Shown here one piece after another: positions 24,202 through 30,840 of a stretch of 35,819 nucleotides of DNA. Under the pieces are notes generated by a model. The model made no database searches. It was not told where the DNA came from and saw only the letters and a list, made by a program, of their open reading frames with translations. Both the position numbers and the translations under genes were made by a program. The stretch comes from Streptomyces torulosus. Lineage in GTDB: Bacteria; Actinomycetota; Actinomycetes; Streptomycetales; Streptomycetaceae. Location of the stretch: NCBI RefSeq assembly GCF_001419765.1, contig NZ_LIRK01000394.1:1-35819 (forward strand), read 5' to 3'. Numbering within the stretch: position 1 is the first letter of the stretch; the number at the start of each line of letters is the position of its first letter.

Positions 24202-25776
24202 GTGGCGCGCCGAAGACGGGGCGGTCAGTGGTCAGAGGTGGACACGGAACTCTGCATGCCCATGCGGGAGATCGTGGGGCTGCTGCGTGATCTGGTCGAC
24301 AGCAGCGGAGTCCAGCTGAAAGGGCTGCAACAGCTACTGCTGGCGCAGCACCGGGAAGGCCCGCGCCCTCCGTCGTATCAGGTGCTCTCGGACCGGCTTC
24401 GAGGCAGAGGGCTCCAGAACAACGCCTCGTTGATCTACGCGATCATCGCGGTACTCGCTCCACCAGAGCGTAAGGAAGGCATGACCGAGGAGGTCAGGCA
24501 GCACCTGGTGAACGCGCGGGCCACGCTGGCAGCCGGCAGTACACAACCATCGCAAGAGCCGACGCCCGATAGCCCGGATCCGGAACTCCTGGACGTGTTG
24601 CGAGAGAACCGCGACCTTCGCAGCAAGGTGGAACGGATCGAGCGCCGCCTGGCGCGCAAGGAGAAGCACCTCCAAGCACTGCGCGACGAGCTGGCCGCCG
24701 CCGAGCGCCGAGCTCCGGCTCCGTCCGTCGGCCCGGCACGGGATGAACCGACCACCGTGATCCCGTCCTTTCCGGACGAGGGTTTCGCAGCGACCCGCTT
24801 GGCAGACTCCGACATCGCAGCCGCGACCAGCAGCCCTTCTGCCGCCGCCGCAGGAACTGAAAGCAGCTCTGGCTCCTCTGACGTGGCTACCGTCGCGGAT
24901 GCCCTCCGCGGCATGCCGGACTTCGAGGCAACAACGGCGAACGCCCTGCGCCACGCATTCGACAGCGTGCTCGACGGACGGCGAACGGGGCGATTCGACC
25001 CGGCTACGCTCGGGAAATCCGAGAAGGTCTACCTCGGCGCCAAGGTCACTCACGAGCTCACGGCGGCCTGGGGATTCCCGCCTGGCCAGGAGACCACCGA
25101 CCTCCCGATAGGACGCCAGCAGGTGGTACTGAAGTTCACCACTGGTGCGACATGGACGATTACGCCCGGGGAGGTCGGGAGGGTGTGTCTGCTCGTGTCA
25201 GCCAACGACGAGCGGTCCTGCTGGAGCCTCGGACTGATCCGGATCGAACCCGGCCACCTCAGCGGAGCAGCCAACCGCGACTTCAAGCGCACGCTCTCGG
25301 CCGCAGGCCGACAGGCCGTCACCTGGCTCTTCCACAACGCGCATCTGCCGGAGAACACCCTTCTCCACCTTCCGGCGCCGCTTCGAGAGAAGATTTTCGC
25401 CACCGAAGTGAGCCGGCGCGGCAGCCAGGCCCGGGTGAACAACCTCTTCAGGCTCGCGCAAGGACGGCTACTCAACCGAACCACGATCTCCACCGTCGCC
25501 GTGACCGCAGATGGCCCGAAGCGAGTTCGAACTGCCCGGGAGGCGTTGCGCGGCGATGGCATCCTCGTGCTCGGCGGCACCAGTCGACAGGCGACGATCG
25601 CCCGTAGCCTCGGCCTGCCCGTGCCGCGCGACGGTGAATGGGTCAGTCAACGGGTCACCCGCCGACGCCCCGAACATGGCGATGCACCGAGCATCGCCCT
25701 CTCCGATGAGGTGTGGACACTGGCTGGACCAGACGATCCCATCGAGGAGGCCCCGTCGCTCGCGAAACTCTGGTAG
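24202..25776 (+). CDS. NaeI-like protein with altered catalytic site and N-terminal HTH
   Basis: A 524-aa three-part protein. Residues 20-90 resemble a helix-turn-helix (L-R-D-L-V-D-S-S-G, then Y-Q-V-L-S-D-R-L). Residues 130-170 are coiled coil. From 240 on it matches NaeI restriction endonuclease: L-D-G-R-R-T-G-R-F, N-R-D-F-K-R, S-Q-A-R-V-N-N-L-F and G-L-P-V-P-R. Aligned by eye to NaeI as I remember it, catalytic E70 is T283 here, D86 is D300, D95 is V309 and K97 is K311. Two acidic ligands are thus lost, so cutting is unlikely while the C-terminal DNA-binding half is well kept. Start GTG 24202 (GAGGA very close) is provisional; ATG 24256 is possible. It may be a DNA-binding sensor or regulator rather than an enzyme. 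Confidence 0.8.
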   Translation: MARRRRGGQWSEVDTELCMPMREIVGLLRDLVDSSGVQLKGLQQLLLAQHREGPRPPSYQVLSDRLRGRGLQNNASLIYAIIAVLAPPERKEGMTEEVRQHLVNARATLAAGSTQPSQEPTPDSPDPELLDVLRENRDLRSKVERIERRLARKEKHLQALRDELAAAERRAPAPSVGPARDEPTTVIPSFPDEGFAATRLADSDIAAATSSPSAAAAGTESSSGSSDVATVADALRGMPDFEATTANALRHAFDSVLDGRRTGRFDPATLGKSEKVYLGAKVTHELTAAWGFPPGQETTDLPIGRQQVVLKFTTGATWTITPGEVGRVCLLVSANDERSCWSLGLIRIEPGHLSGAANRDFKRTLSAAGRQAVTWLFHNAHLPENTLLHLPAPLREKIFATEVSRRGSQARVNNLFRLAQGRLLNRTTISTVAVTADGPKRVRTAREALRGDGILVLGGTSRQATIARSLGLPVPRDGEWVSQRVTRRRPEHGDAPSIALSDEVWTLAGPDDPIEEAPSLAKLW

Positions 25777-25980
25777 CGCTGAGGGAAACGTCGGCGAACC
25801 CGTCCTGGAAGGCGAGGGTGTCCGATTATCCGGTGGAGCTGCCGCTCCGGAAGCCCGCCTGTCGCTGGAGGCACTCCGAAATCTGATCGACGGCTAACTG
25901 CGGTTCCTTCGAACGCAGCCCGGGGAAGAACCGTGAACCGACTGGCTACGTCAGACGAAAGCTACTGATACGAGGGGGAC

Positions 25981-26541
25981 ATGAACCAGTTCGAACTACG
26001 CCGTGTGGAAGGGCAGCTCCGCGAAGCGCTGCAAGACACCGCCCTAAGTTGGGTGCTCGACGATGTCGACGCGGCAATCGCCGCGGGAGTGCCGGAGGAG
26101 AAGATCCTCCGCCGGCGCCAGCAGCGCCGCGGCAATGACCTCCCCGCCACGAGTCCGGCTGCAGCAGCGGCTCGATACGAGGTCGTGGACCGCAGCATGC
26201 TTGGCCTCGGAGAGTACGAGTCTTCACGCAAGGGAGGAACCCTGGTCATCGCCACGCGAGCCATGACAGAGGAAGAACGTGTGCAGCTCCTCCTTGATGC
26301 TGTAAAGCGCGTGCTCGTCGACCTGCCTGAAATGGAACTGGAGGTGCTGAAGACGCTCCGGTCTGAGCCCGAAGGCGACGCTGGCAGCCGGAGCATGGCT
26401 GAGGGGGTCGTGTTCGAGCCAGACGAAAGCGCTCGAACGCGCCGTAGCCGAACTGAGTTCCGGGGAGATCGGGTGCCGGCTGAGCGACGTACACGCGTCA
26501 GCCAGCTGCTGGCCGAAGTGACGAGGGAGGTAGTCAGTTGA
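25981..26541 (+). CDS. Unrecognised 186-aa protein, first gene of nuclease operon
   Basis: A 186-aa charged, mostly helical protein with no family I can name. It is made of an N-terminal helical part (residues 1-50, ending R-R-R-Q-Q-R-R), a beta-like centre (Y-E-V-V-D-R, G-G-T-L-V-I-A-T-R-A) and a helix E-E-E-R-V-Q-L-L-L-D-A-V-K-R-V-L. The tail is Arg/Glu-rich. The start ATG 25981 has GAGGGGG a few bases upstream. Its stop overlaps the TTG start of the nuclease gene by 4 bases (TTGA), so the two are made together. It may be the regulator, sensor or antitoxin of that nuclease. The 204-bp gap after the NaeI-like gene leaves open whether all three are one operon. Confidence 0.72.
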   Translation: MNQFELRRVEGQLREALQDTALSWVLDDVDAAIAAGVPEEKILRRRQQRRGNDLPATSPAAAAARYEVVDRSMLGLGEYESSRKGGTLVIATRAMTEEERVQLLLDAVKRVLVDLPEMELEVLKTLRSEPEGDAGSRSMAEGVVFEPDESARTRRSRTEFRGDRVPAERRTRVSQLLAEVTREVVS

Positions 26542-27218
26542 GCACGGTCAATGACCTAGTCAACGAGATCAAGAGCCTTCTCGCTGCGGGGGCGGTGTCG
26601 TACGACTCCGCTTCGAAGCCGTCCGACGTCTACGAGGGCTTCATCTTCTCCCTGATCGTTGCCACCGCGAGTCGGCATGGTGCCACTGTCACCTACGAAG
26701 ACGTCTACGGGGCGAAGGCCAGCAATCTTGTTTTCCGGACAGGGCCCGGTCACCTGTACGGCAACAGCCAGCCCTTCACCCACGCCGTGATCGAGTTCGA
26801 CGGTGCCCCCGCCCTTGAAGTCCACCTCGGCGTCTATGTGACCGGCTCGTCGGGCGTCCTGCACGAGTGCGACGTGTTGGTGCTGCCAGCCGAGGAAGCC
26901 GCCCTGAGCCGAGCGCAGGGCATCGCACCACGAGGCAGTCAGAGCGTCCTCATCGTCGAGTGCAAGTACTACGTCTCCAACCTCGGCATCGACCTCGCAC
27001 GGAACTTCGAGGGGCTGCGCGCCGACATCCGCACCCAGAATGAACTCTTCGTCGCCAACACCAGATCGTCGAGCATCGTGCGGTACCTCGATGCCCGAAA
27101 GAGAGGCTTCGAGCCCGACGTGGTACCCAACTCACCGCAGGCAGGCTATCTCCAGGCCGAGATCAGGAAGACCTTCAAGAGCTACCTGAGCAAGCACGCT
27201 CCCTCAACGGTGATCTGA
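26538..27218 (+). CDS. PD-(D/E)XK nuclease-like protein, effector candidate
   Basis: A 226-aa protein with a restriction-endonuclease-like fold. After an N-terminal helix (Y-E-G-F-I-F-S-L-I, with E33) come the strand L-E-V-H-L-G-V-Y-V, then E-C-D-V-L-V-L with D112, then L-I-V-E-C-K-Y-Y with E141 and K143. This is the canonical D...E-x-K order, and all residues are present. The start is TTG 26538, supported by GAGGGAGG at 26523-26530 with 7-nt spacing and by overlap with the preceding stop. It is the last gene before the right att end. No methylase accompanies it, so it is unlikely to be a simple restriction enzyme; a conditional nuclease controlled by the 186-aa partner fits better. Confidence 0.78.
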   Translation: MSTVNDLVNEIKSLLAAGAVSYDSASKPSDVYEGFIFSLIVATASRHGATVTYEDVYGAKASNLVFRTGPGHLYGNSQPFTHAVIEFDGAPALEVHLGVYVTGSSGVLHECDVLVLPAEEAALSRAQGIAPRGSQSVLIVECKYYVSNLGIDLARNFEGLRADIRTQNELFVANTRSSSIVRYLDARKRGFEPDVVPNSPQAGYLQAEIRKTFKSYLSKHAPSTVI

Positions 27219-27306
27219 GCCGTCGCACGAGCGTCGCGCACACGTATTCAGCGCGTGCCGATGTGGCGGGACAGGTGGCCCCAGCGACCGTTGGCTACGG
27301 TCCCCT

Positions 27307-27327
27307 TGGGAGCCATCTGGGAGCCGA
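27307..27327. repeat. Right arm-type repeats (TGGGAGCC x2)
   Basis: TGGGAGCC occurs at 27307-27314 and 27318-27325, again 11 bp apart. The 21-bp stretch matches 1131-1151 at 20 of 21 positions in the same orientation. It lies 104 bp inside the right att core. The inverted copy seen at the left end is not present here. Confidence 0.65.
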
Positions 27328-27430
27328 CCCGCTCCCCGAGCCCCTTCGAGGCCACTTGAGACCACGACATCCCGACGCCCTGACCAGCGCAAACGCCGTC
27401 CACGCTGGAAAGATCACCACCCGAACCTCA

Positions 27431-27475
27431 TTCGGGACGAAGAGGTCGTGGGTTCAAATCCCGCCACCCCGACAG
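27431..27475 (+). repeat. attR core, partial tRNA-Pro copy
   Basis: An exact 45-bp copy of 1018-1062, covering the tRNA-Pro from its anticodon loop to just past the 3' end. The 5' half of a tRNA is absent, so this copy cannot be a functional tRNA. It is followed after 12 bp by a hairpin, as at the real tRNA. It defines the right boundary of the island. Confidence 0.9.
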
Positions 27476-27487
27476 CCGAAACACCAG

Positions 27488-27526
27488 GTCAGGGCCGGTT
27501 TTCCTTCATGGGAAACCGGCCCTGAC
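27488..27526 (+). terminator. Hairpin terminator after attR
   Basis: A 17-bp stem (27488-27504 with 27510-27526, one G-T wobble) encloses the 5-nt loop TTCAT. Its bases differ from those of the left hairpin, but position and size are the same, so the stem structure is conserved by covariation-like change. Confidence 0.85.
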
Positions 27527-27545
27527 TCGTTCCAGAGGGTCCCTG

Positions 27546-27596
27546 GGGAGTGAATAGGGAGTGGATCACGGAAATTGACTCCCCAACGTCACTCCC
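27546..27596. repeat. Outer arm-like repeats (GGGAGTG pair with inverted copies)
   Basis: GGGAGTG occurs at 27546-27552 and 27557-27563, 11 bp apart as in the island arms but with a different 3' half. Inverted ACTCCC copies follow at 27578-27583 and 27591-27596. The architecture mirrors 1126-1175 and fits arm sites of a related but distinct recombinase. Confidence 0.55.
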
Positions 27597-27722
27597 GACT
27601 CTTCCTCAGCAGCGCATCGAGCGCGCGCACCGGTGACCTTGGATGCATGGCAGACCGTGCCGCCAACGCCTCCTCCCACTGCTCGTCAGTTCGTCCATGA
27701 GCCGGTTGCCGTCGCTCATCAT
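27589..27722 (-). pseudogene. Degraded C-terminal end of a tyrosine integrase
   Basis: On the minus strand the phrase W-E-E-A-L-A-A-R-x-A-M-H-P-R-S-P-V-x-x-L-D-A-L-L ends in a stop 113 bp outside the right att core. As I remember them, this is the typical tail of Streptomyces tyrosine integrases, whose genes end next to the att site. Just upstream, in another frame, D-G-N-R-L-M-D-E-L-T resembles the preceding helix, so a frameshift separates them. The catalytic Arg, His and Tyr region is not recognisable further upstream. It is probably what remains of the integrase of an older tandem element. Confidence 0.5.
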
Positions 27723-28106
27723 GACCAGCCGGGAACTTGCCACCGAGATGCGGCGCCGCTACGCGCACGGATGGCCGACACCTCTCCTGCCGCATTGAGC
27801 GTGGTCATGGGTTGGTCACCCTTGGTCATCAACGTGAGGGGGACTCTCGTGGGCGCCACACCACGACGGCGAGGACGGCCCTCCACGCCACACACTCGTC
27901 CTGACCGCAGGTCTCCGCCTACGTGAGTGATTACGTATTTTCCCCGATGCCAGGGAGACATGCGGCGAAGAAGCTCGTTCACGAGCCGCGCGTCGGCGCA
28001 GGCTGGATGCCCTGGGGCGCCTTCACTTTCGAGTCGGAGCCGATTCAGCCGACCGCCGCGTCGTCGGCCGCCGATCAGCACCAGAGGGGTACAGGGAAGG
28101 CAACGC
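27723..28106. other. Intergenic stretch, no supported gene
   Basis: This stretch has reading frames on both strands but none with a ribosome site, family resemblance or consistent third-position GC. It probably contains further integrase decay on the minus strand. The GGGAAGG at 28094-28100 belongs to the next gene. Confidence 0.5.
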
Positions 28107-28676
28107 GTGAACCGTCAGCTAATGGAATTCCACGCCTCGTGCGGGCACTTGATCTTGGCCCCGGCCGACCGTGCTGGGCAGAACGTCCGTTGCCCCCACT
28201 GTGACCGGGTGGTCCCGGCTCCCGCTGCCGATGTTCCGTACGCCTCGCCCGTGCTCACGCCCGGCTCCGTTCCCGAGCCGACTACGTCGGTGGAGCCGGC
28301 CGTCCTGACCGCCCTCTACGTGACCGCCCTCATCGCCGGTGTGCTGGGGGCCGCCTGTGTCTATCTGGTCATGTTCAACGATCTCGACGAGTCCGAACTG
28401 GTCACGATCACTCCGCTGTGGTTCTTCCCGATCGTCTTCGGCCTGTACGGCTTCGTCTCCCAGCGGCTGTTGCGGCGTATCTCCGCTGGGCACGCGGGAA
28501 CTCTCAGTCAGGCCGCCCGTATGTCGATCGACGTGGCCGGCTTCTGGGCGCTCCCGGCGCTCTTCCCGTTCCTGGTGCTGAGATGGCGCAACTCCCTGCT
28601 CGTGTCGCTGGCGGCCGCCGTCTTCTGGGCCGTACTGCTGTGGTTCTTTTTCGCAGCGGTCTTCCCGACACTCTGA
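28107..28676 (+). CDS. Membrane protein with N-terminal zinc ribbon
   Basis: A 189-aa protein. Residues 8-35 form a minimal zinc ribbon (C-G-H-L-I ... C-P-H-C). A short Pro-rich linker and four hydrophobic segments follow, at about 65-90, 102-120, 138-155 and 160-185. The last is aromatic-rich (W-A-V-L-L-W-F-F-F-A). Start GTG at 28107 has GGGAAGG six bases upstream; ATG 28122 is the alternative. Zinc-ribbon membrane proteins of this size are common in actinobacteria and their function is unknown. It is the first intact gene right of the island. Confidence 0.75.
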   Translation: MNRQLMEFHASCGHLILAPADRAGQNVRCPHCDRVVPAPAADVPYASPVLTPGSVPEPTTSVEPAVLTALYVTALIAGVLGAACVYLVMFNDLDESELVTITPLWFFPIVFGLYGFVSQRLLRRISAGHAGTLSQAARMSIDVAGFWALPALFPFLVLRWRNSLLVSLAAAVFWAVLLWFFFAAVFPTL

Positions 28677-29010
28677 GCGCGGTCACCGCATCACCTGGCG
28701 CAACGAAAGAAAGCACCGATGCCCGAGCTCCGGCGAAGTGCGACACCGCGTGCACCCAGGTGACCGTACCGCGCAGCGCCGACTGGCGAACCGGGCTCTA
28801 CGACGAAGGTGGTGGGCGATGTCGTGGTCACCGCTGGGCGCCCCCAGGGGCGGAGAAGATGGTCAGGTCTGCCGCCCCGCATCCACTCAACGCGTCAAAG
28901 CCGCAATAGCGCTCACGGCATCGGAGTCGAATACCACGGCGGTGTCAACGTCGACGTCCACGACATCATGCATCTCAGGCGCTTCAACGGCGTCGTAGAT
29001 ATCGCCAACG
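28677..29010. other. Intergenic stretch, no firm gene
   Basis: No gene can be supported. A minus-strand frame ending near 28887 reads as a run of Val and Asp codons (V-V-D-V-G-D-I-Y-D-A-V-E) with plausible codon use. It could be a further frameshifted extension of the broken gene at 29011-29717, or a small separate gene. Confidence 0.4.
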
Positions 29011-29717
29011 TCAACGACGACCGGACGGGGGAAAGCCCAGGCTGGTCTGTGACCATCCGCCCACCAGGTCCATGACGTCCTGCAGAGCTGCCACCGGGAA
29101 GTACTCAACGCCTCGGGTGGACAGCCATCCTTCCCTGTCGAGTCCGTCCAGGACGGACGTTTCCAGCGCTCTCGCCATACCAACGGGCAACCCTGGGATC
29201 CGAAGATGCTGGACGATCAGTCCATCCTCGGCGTGCTGCAGAAGCCGGTTGTAGCCGCTGCCGGAGCTGATGCCGGGCTTCACGGTCTCCTTGCCGGTCG
29301 TGGTGTCGAGTCCACTCACGATGTAGTACACGTCGTGAGGTGGGACAGTGCCGCCGTACATCCCCCCATCCCCCGTGGGCATTCGGGGCACCCAGGCTTC
29401 CTCTTGTTCGGGGCGAGGCCGAACTCGTGCCCGGCGAAGCAGACCGCCTGGTGAGGGCGTGACGCTGCTATCCACTGCGACTCAAGTACGGTGATGCCAA
29501 GATCCTTTGCTTTCTCTGAGAACTCCTGAAACTTGGCAAGCTTGTTGCAGGCCCCGAAGAAGTCCGGACGGATGGTCTGGCGCCCGTCCCAACTGTCCAC
29601 GTGGAACGTGTGCAGGTGGCCGCGCCGGCACCTGACGTCGACGCCGTTGCGGTATTCCTTAACGACGGTGGATCGAGTCTCGCGGACGACCGCCTCGACC
29701 TTGGCGAAGCCTTCCAG
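29011..29717 (-). pseudogene. Broken GIY-YIG-like protein with zinc ribbon
   Basis: The minus strand encodes one protein in two frames. The 5' part reads C-R-R-G-H-L-H-T-F, then G-H-E-F-G-L-A-P and C-P-E-C, i.e. paired zinc-ribbon elements. It then meets the G-rich run near 29364-29380. One frame back, the reading continues V-Y-Y-I-V-S-G, V-K-P-G-I-S-S-G and a closing E-Y-F-P-V helix, matching GIY-YIG-like actinobacterial proteins with V-Y-x-V ... V-K-x-G-I-T-S-G. No standard start codon precedes the first cysteine pair; GTG 29600 falls after it, so the 5' end also seems lost. The break is either decay or -1 frameshifting at G-GGG-GGA. GIY-YIG domains are nucleases or binding folds. Confidence 0.65.
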
Positions 29718-29823
29718 TGATCACGGCGGTCATAATGGCGTCGCGGTTGGGCGACGCCGCTGGTGAATGGCGTGGTGCGGCCGGGGCGTGTGCCTCGGAG
29801 GCGGGCAGAGGGGAGGGGGCGCT

Positions 29824-30303
29824 GTGGCGGGTGAGGTGCTCGACGCTCTGTGTTGGCGGGGGCCGGCCTCGGTGAATGTGTTTGTCATCGGTTCGGGCAA
29901 CGCTCCGTTGCCGGAGGAGGCTTTTCGCCTTGCCGGGATGGTTCCCGATGCCTTTCTGTCGTTCCCTCTGCTGGAGCAGCCCGAAGCTGTCGAGCGGCTT
30001 GGTCTGGTGTCGTACGACCTCGACTTTCATGACGTCTCGCTCGATCTGCGCGAGTACACGCGCGCAGCGCTTCGGCGGGTGTGCGCGGACACGCGGGCAG
30101 TGGCCTGGGCGGCTTTCGAGGGGACGTTCCTCTACGACGAACTCCTCACCGAGCCGGTGGCCCATCAGGTCTACGGCTACTGCGTGACCGGCGCCGAACC
30201 GGTGGTCGAGTGGGACATCGCGGTCCTTCGGAGTGACGAGTGGCGTCTCGGAATCGCCAAGGCCCGGGCGGCGTTGGAGGCCTTGCTCTCCGGCTCGGAG
30301 TAA
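29824..30303 (+). CDS. Hypothetical 159-aa protein
   Basis: A 159-aa acidic protein of unknown family with no membrane segment. It alternates short strands and helices and has aromatic-rich phrases such as A-W-A-A-F-E-G-T-F and V-A-H-Q-V-Y-G-Y-C-V-T-G. The start GTG 29824 is preceded by GGGGAGGGGG with spacing of about 4 nt, a strong ribosome site, which decides it over upstream codons. It stands alone between the broken GIY-YIG gene and a small zinc-ribbon gene. Nothing in the sequence gives a function. Confidence 0.7.
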   Translation: MAGEVLDALCWRGPASVNVFVIGSGNAPLPEEAFRLAGMVPDAFLSFPLLEQPEAVERLGLVSYDLDFHDVSLDLREYTRAALRRVCADTRAVAWAAFEGTFLYDELLTEPVAHQVYGYCVTGAEPVVEWDIAVLRSDEWRLGIAKARAALEALLSGSE

Positions 30304-30373
30304 GCCCCGGAGGCCCTCGGTTCCGCGATGGGTGAGGGCTCAGGTCGCCATAGGCAAAGGGTATGTTCCTGGA

Positions 30374-30579
30374 GTGCCGACCGAGTCCGTGCCGATCTGT
30401 CCCGGTGCGGTGGCCCGTTGCGGGCCGGCGCGATGGCGCTGTGTCACCGCGAGGAGGACGACCGCCGAACCTGCCGGGTGGTCTGGGGGTGCTCCAACCA
30501 GCACATCTGGTGGAAGTGGGCCGACCGTCCGACCGCCCCGCTGGAGCTCTGTCCCTACCCGGATCTCATGGACGGCTGA
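30374..30579 (+). pseudogene. Small zinc-ribbon protein, probable one-base deletion
   Basis: A roughly 69-residue Streptomyces small protein can be read if one C is added in the run at 30401-30403. GTG 30374 gives P-T-E-S-V-P-I-C-P; then, one frame over, R-C-G-G-P-L-R follows, then T-C-R-V-V-W-x-C-S-x-x-H-x-W-W-K-W-A-D-R-P and E-L-C-P-Y-P-D-L to a stop at 30579. This restores the C-P-x-C knuckle and a C...C partner. As given, the knuckle is broken. It is either a natural frameshift or a base-calling error in a C-run. Confidence 0.5.
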
Positions 30580-30840
30580 CGATCCACGGCTGACGTCAGC
30601 GACGCGGGACGGGGCGTATACCGTCGTTCTGTCCCTCAGTTGTCCCCGCAGGAGTCGGTTACGCCCGCGGGTTCGAGCCTGAGCAGAACTCGTGAGGTGG
30701 GGCCGCGTGAGCCAGGTCATGGTTCTCAACGCTGGAACCGTCTCGTGCGTATTGGCGTGCAGGTATGGGGAGCGGCGGGATGTCGTGCCCCGTCGGGACC
30801 GGCCTTTGTAGGTCGACTAGCGGATACGAGTGCGGACTGC

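Larger units (their letters stand above)
1018..27475. mobile_element. tRNA-Pro-integrated defence island without integrase
   Basis: The segment is bounded by 45-bp exact copies of the tRNA-Pro 3' part, and near each end it has the same pair of TGGGAGCC repeats (1131-1149 and 27307-27325). It contains at least eight modules that are known or suspected defence genes or their remnants. Examples are E2-CBASS, type I restriction, HsdMS, QatBC, DUF433/DUF5615, Wadjet, NaeI-like and PD-(D/E)XK. No recombinase, excisionase, replication or transfer gene is seen inside, so if it moves it must be mobilised in trans, or it has lost its own integrase. Several internal scars (truncated hsdS, aminotransferase fragment, lone E2) show repeated gene replacement within it. 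Confidence 0.8.
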
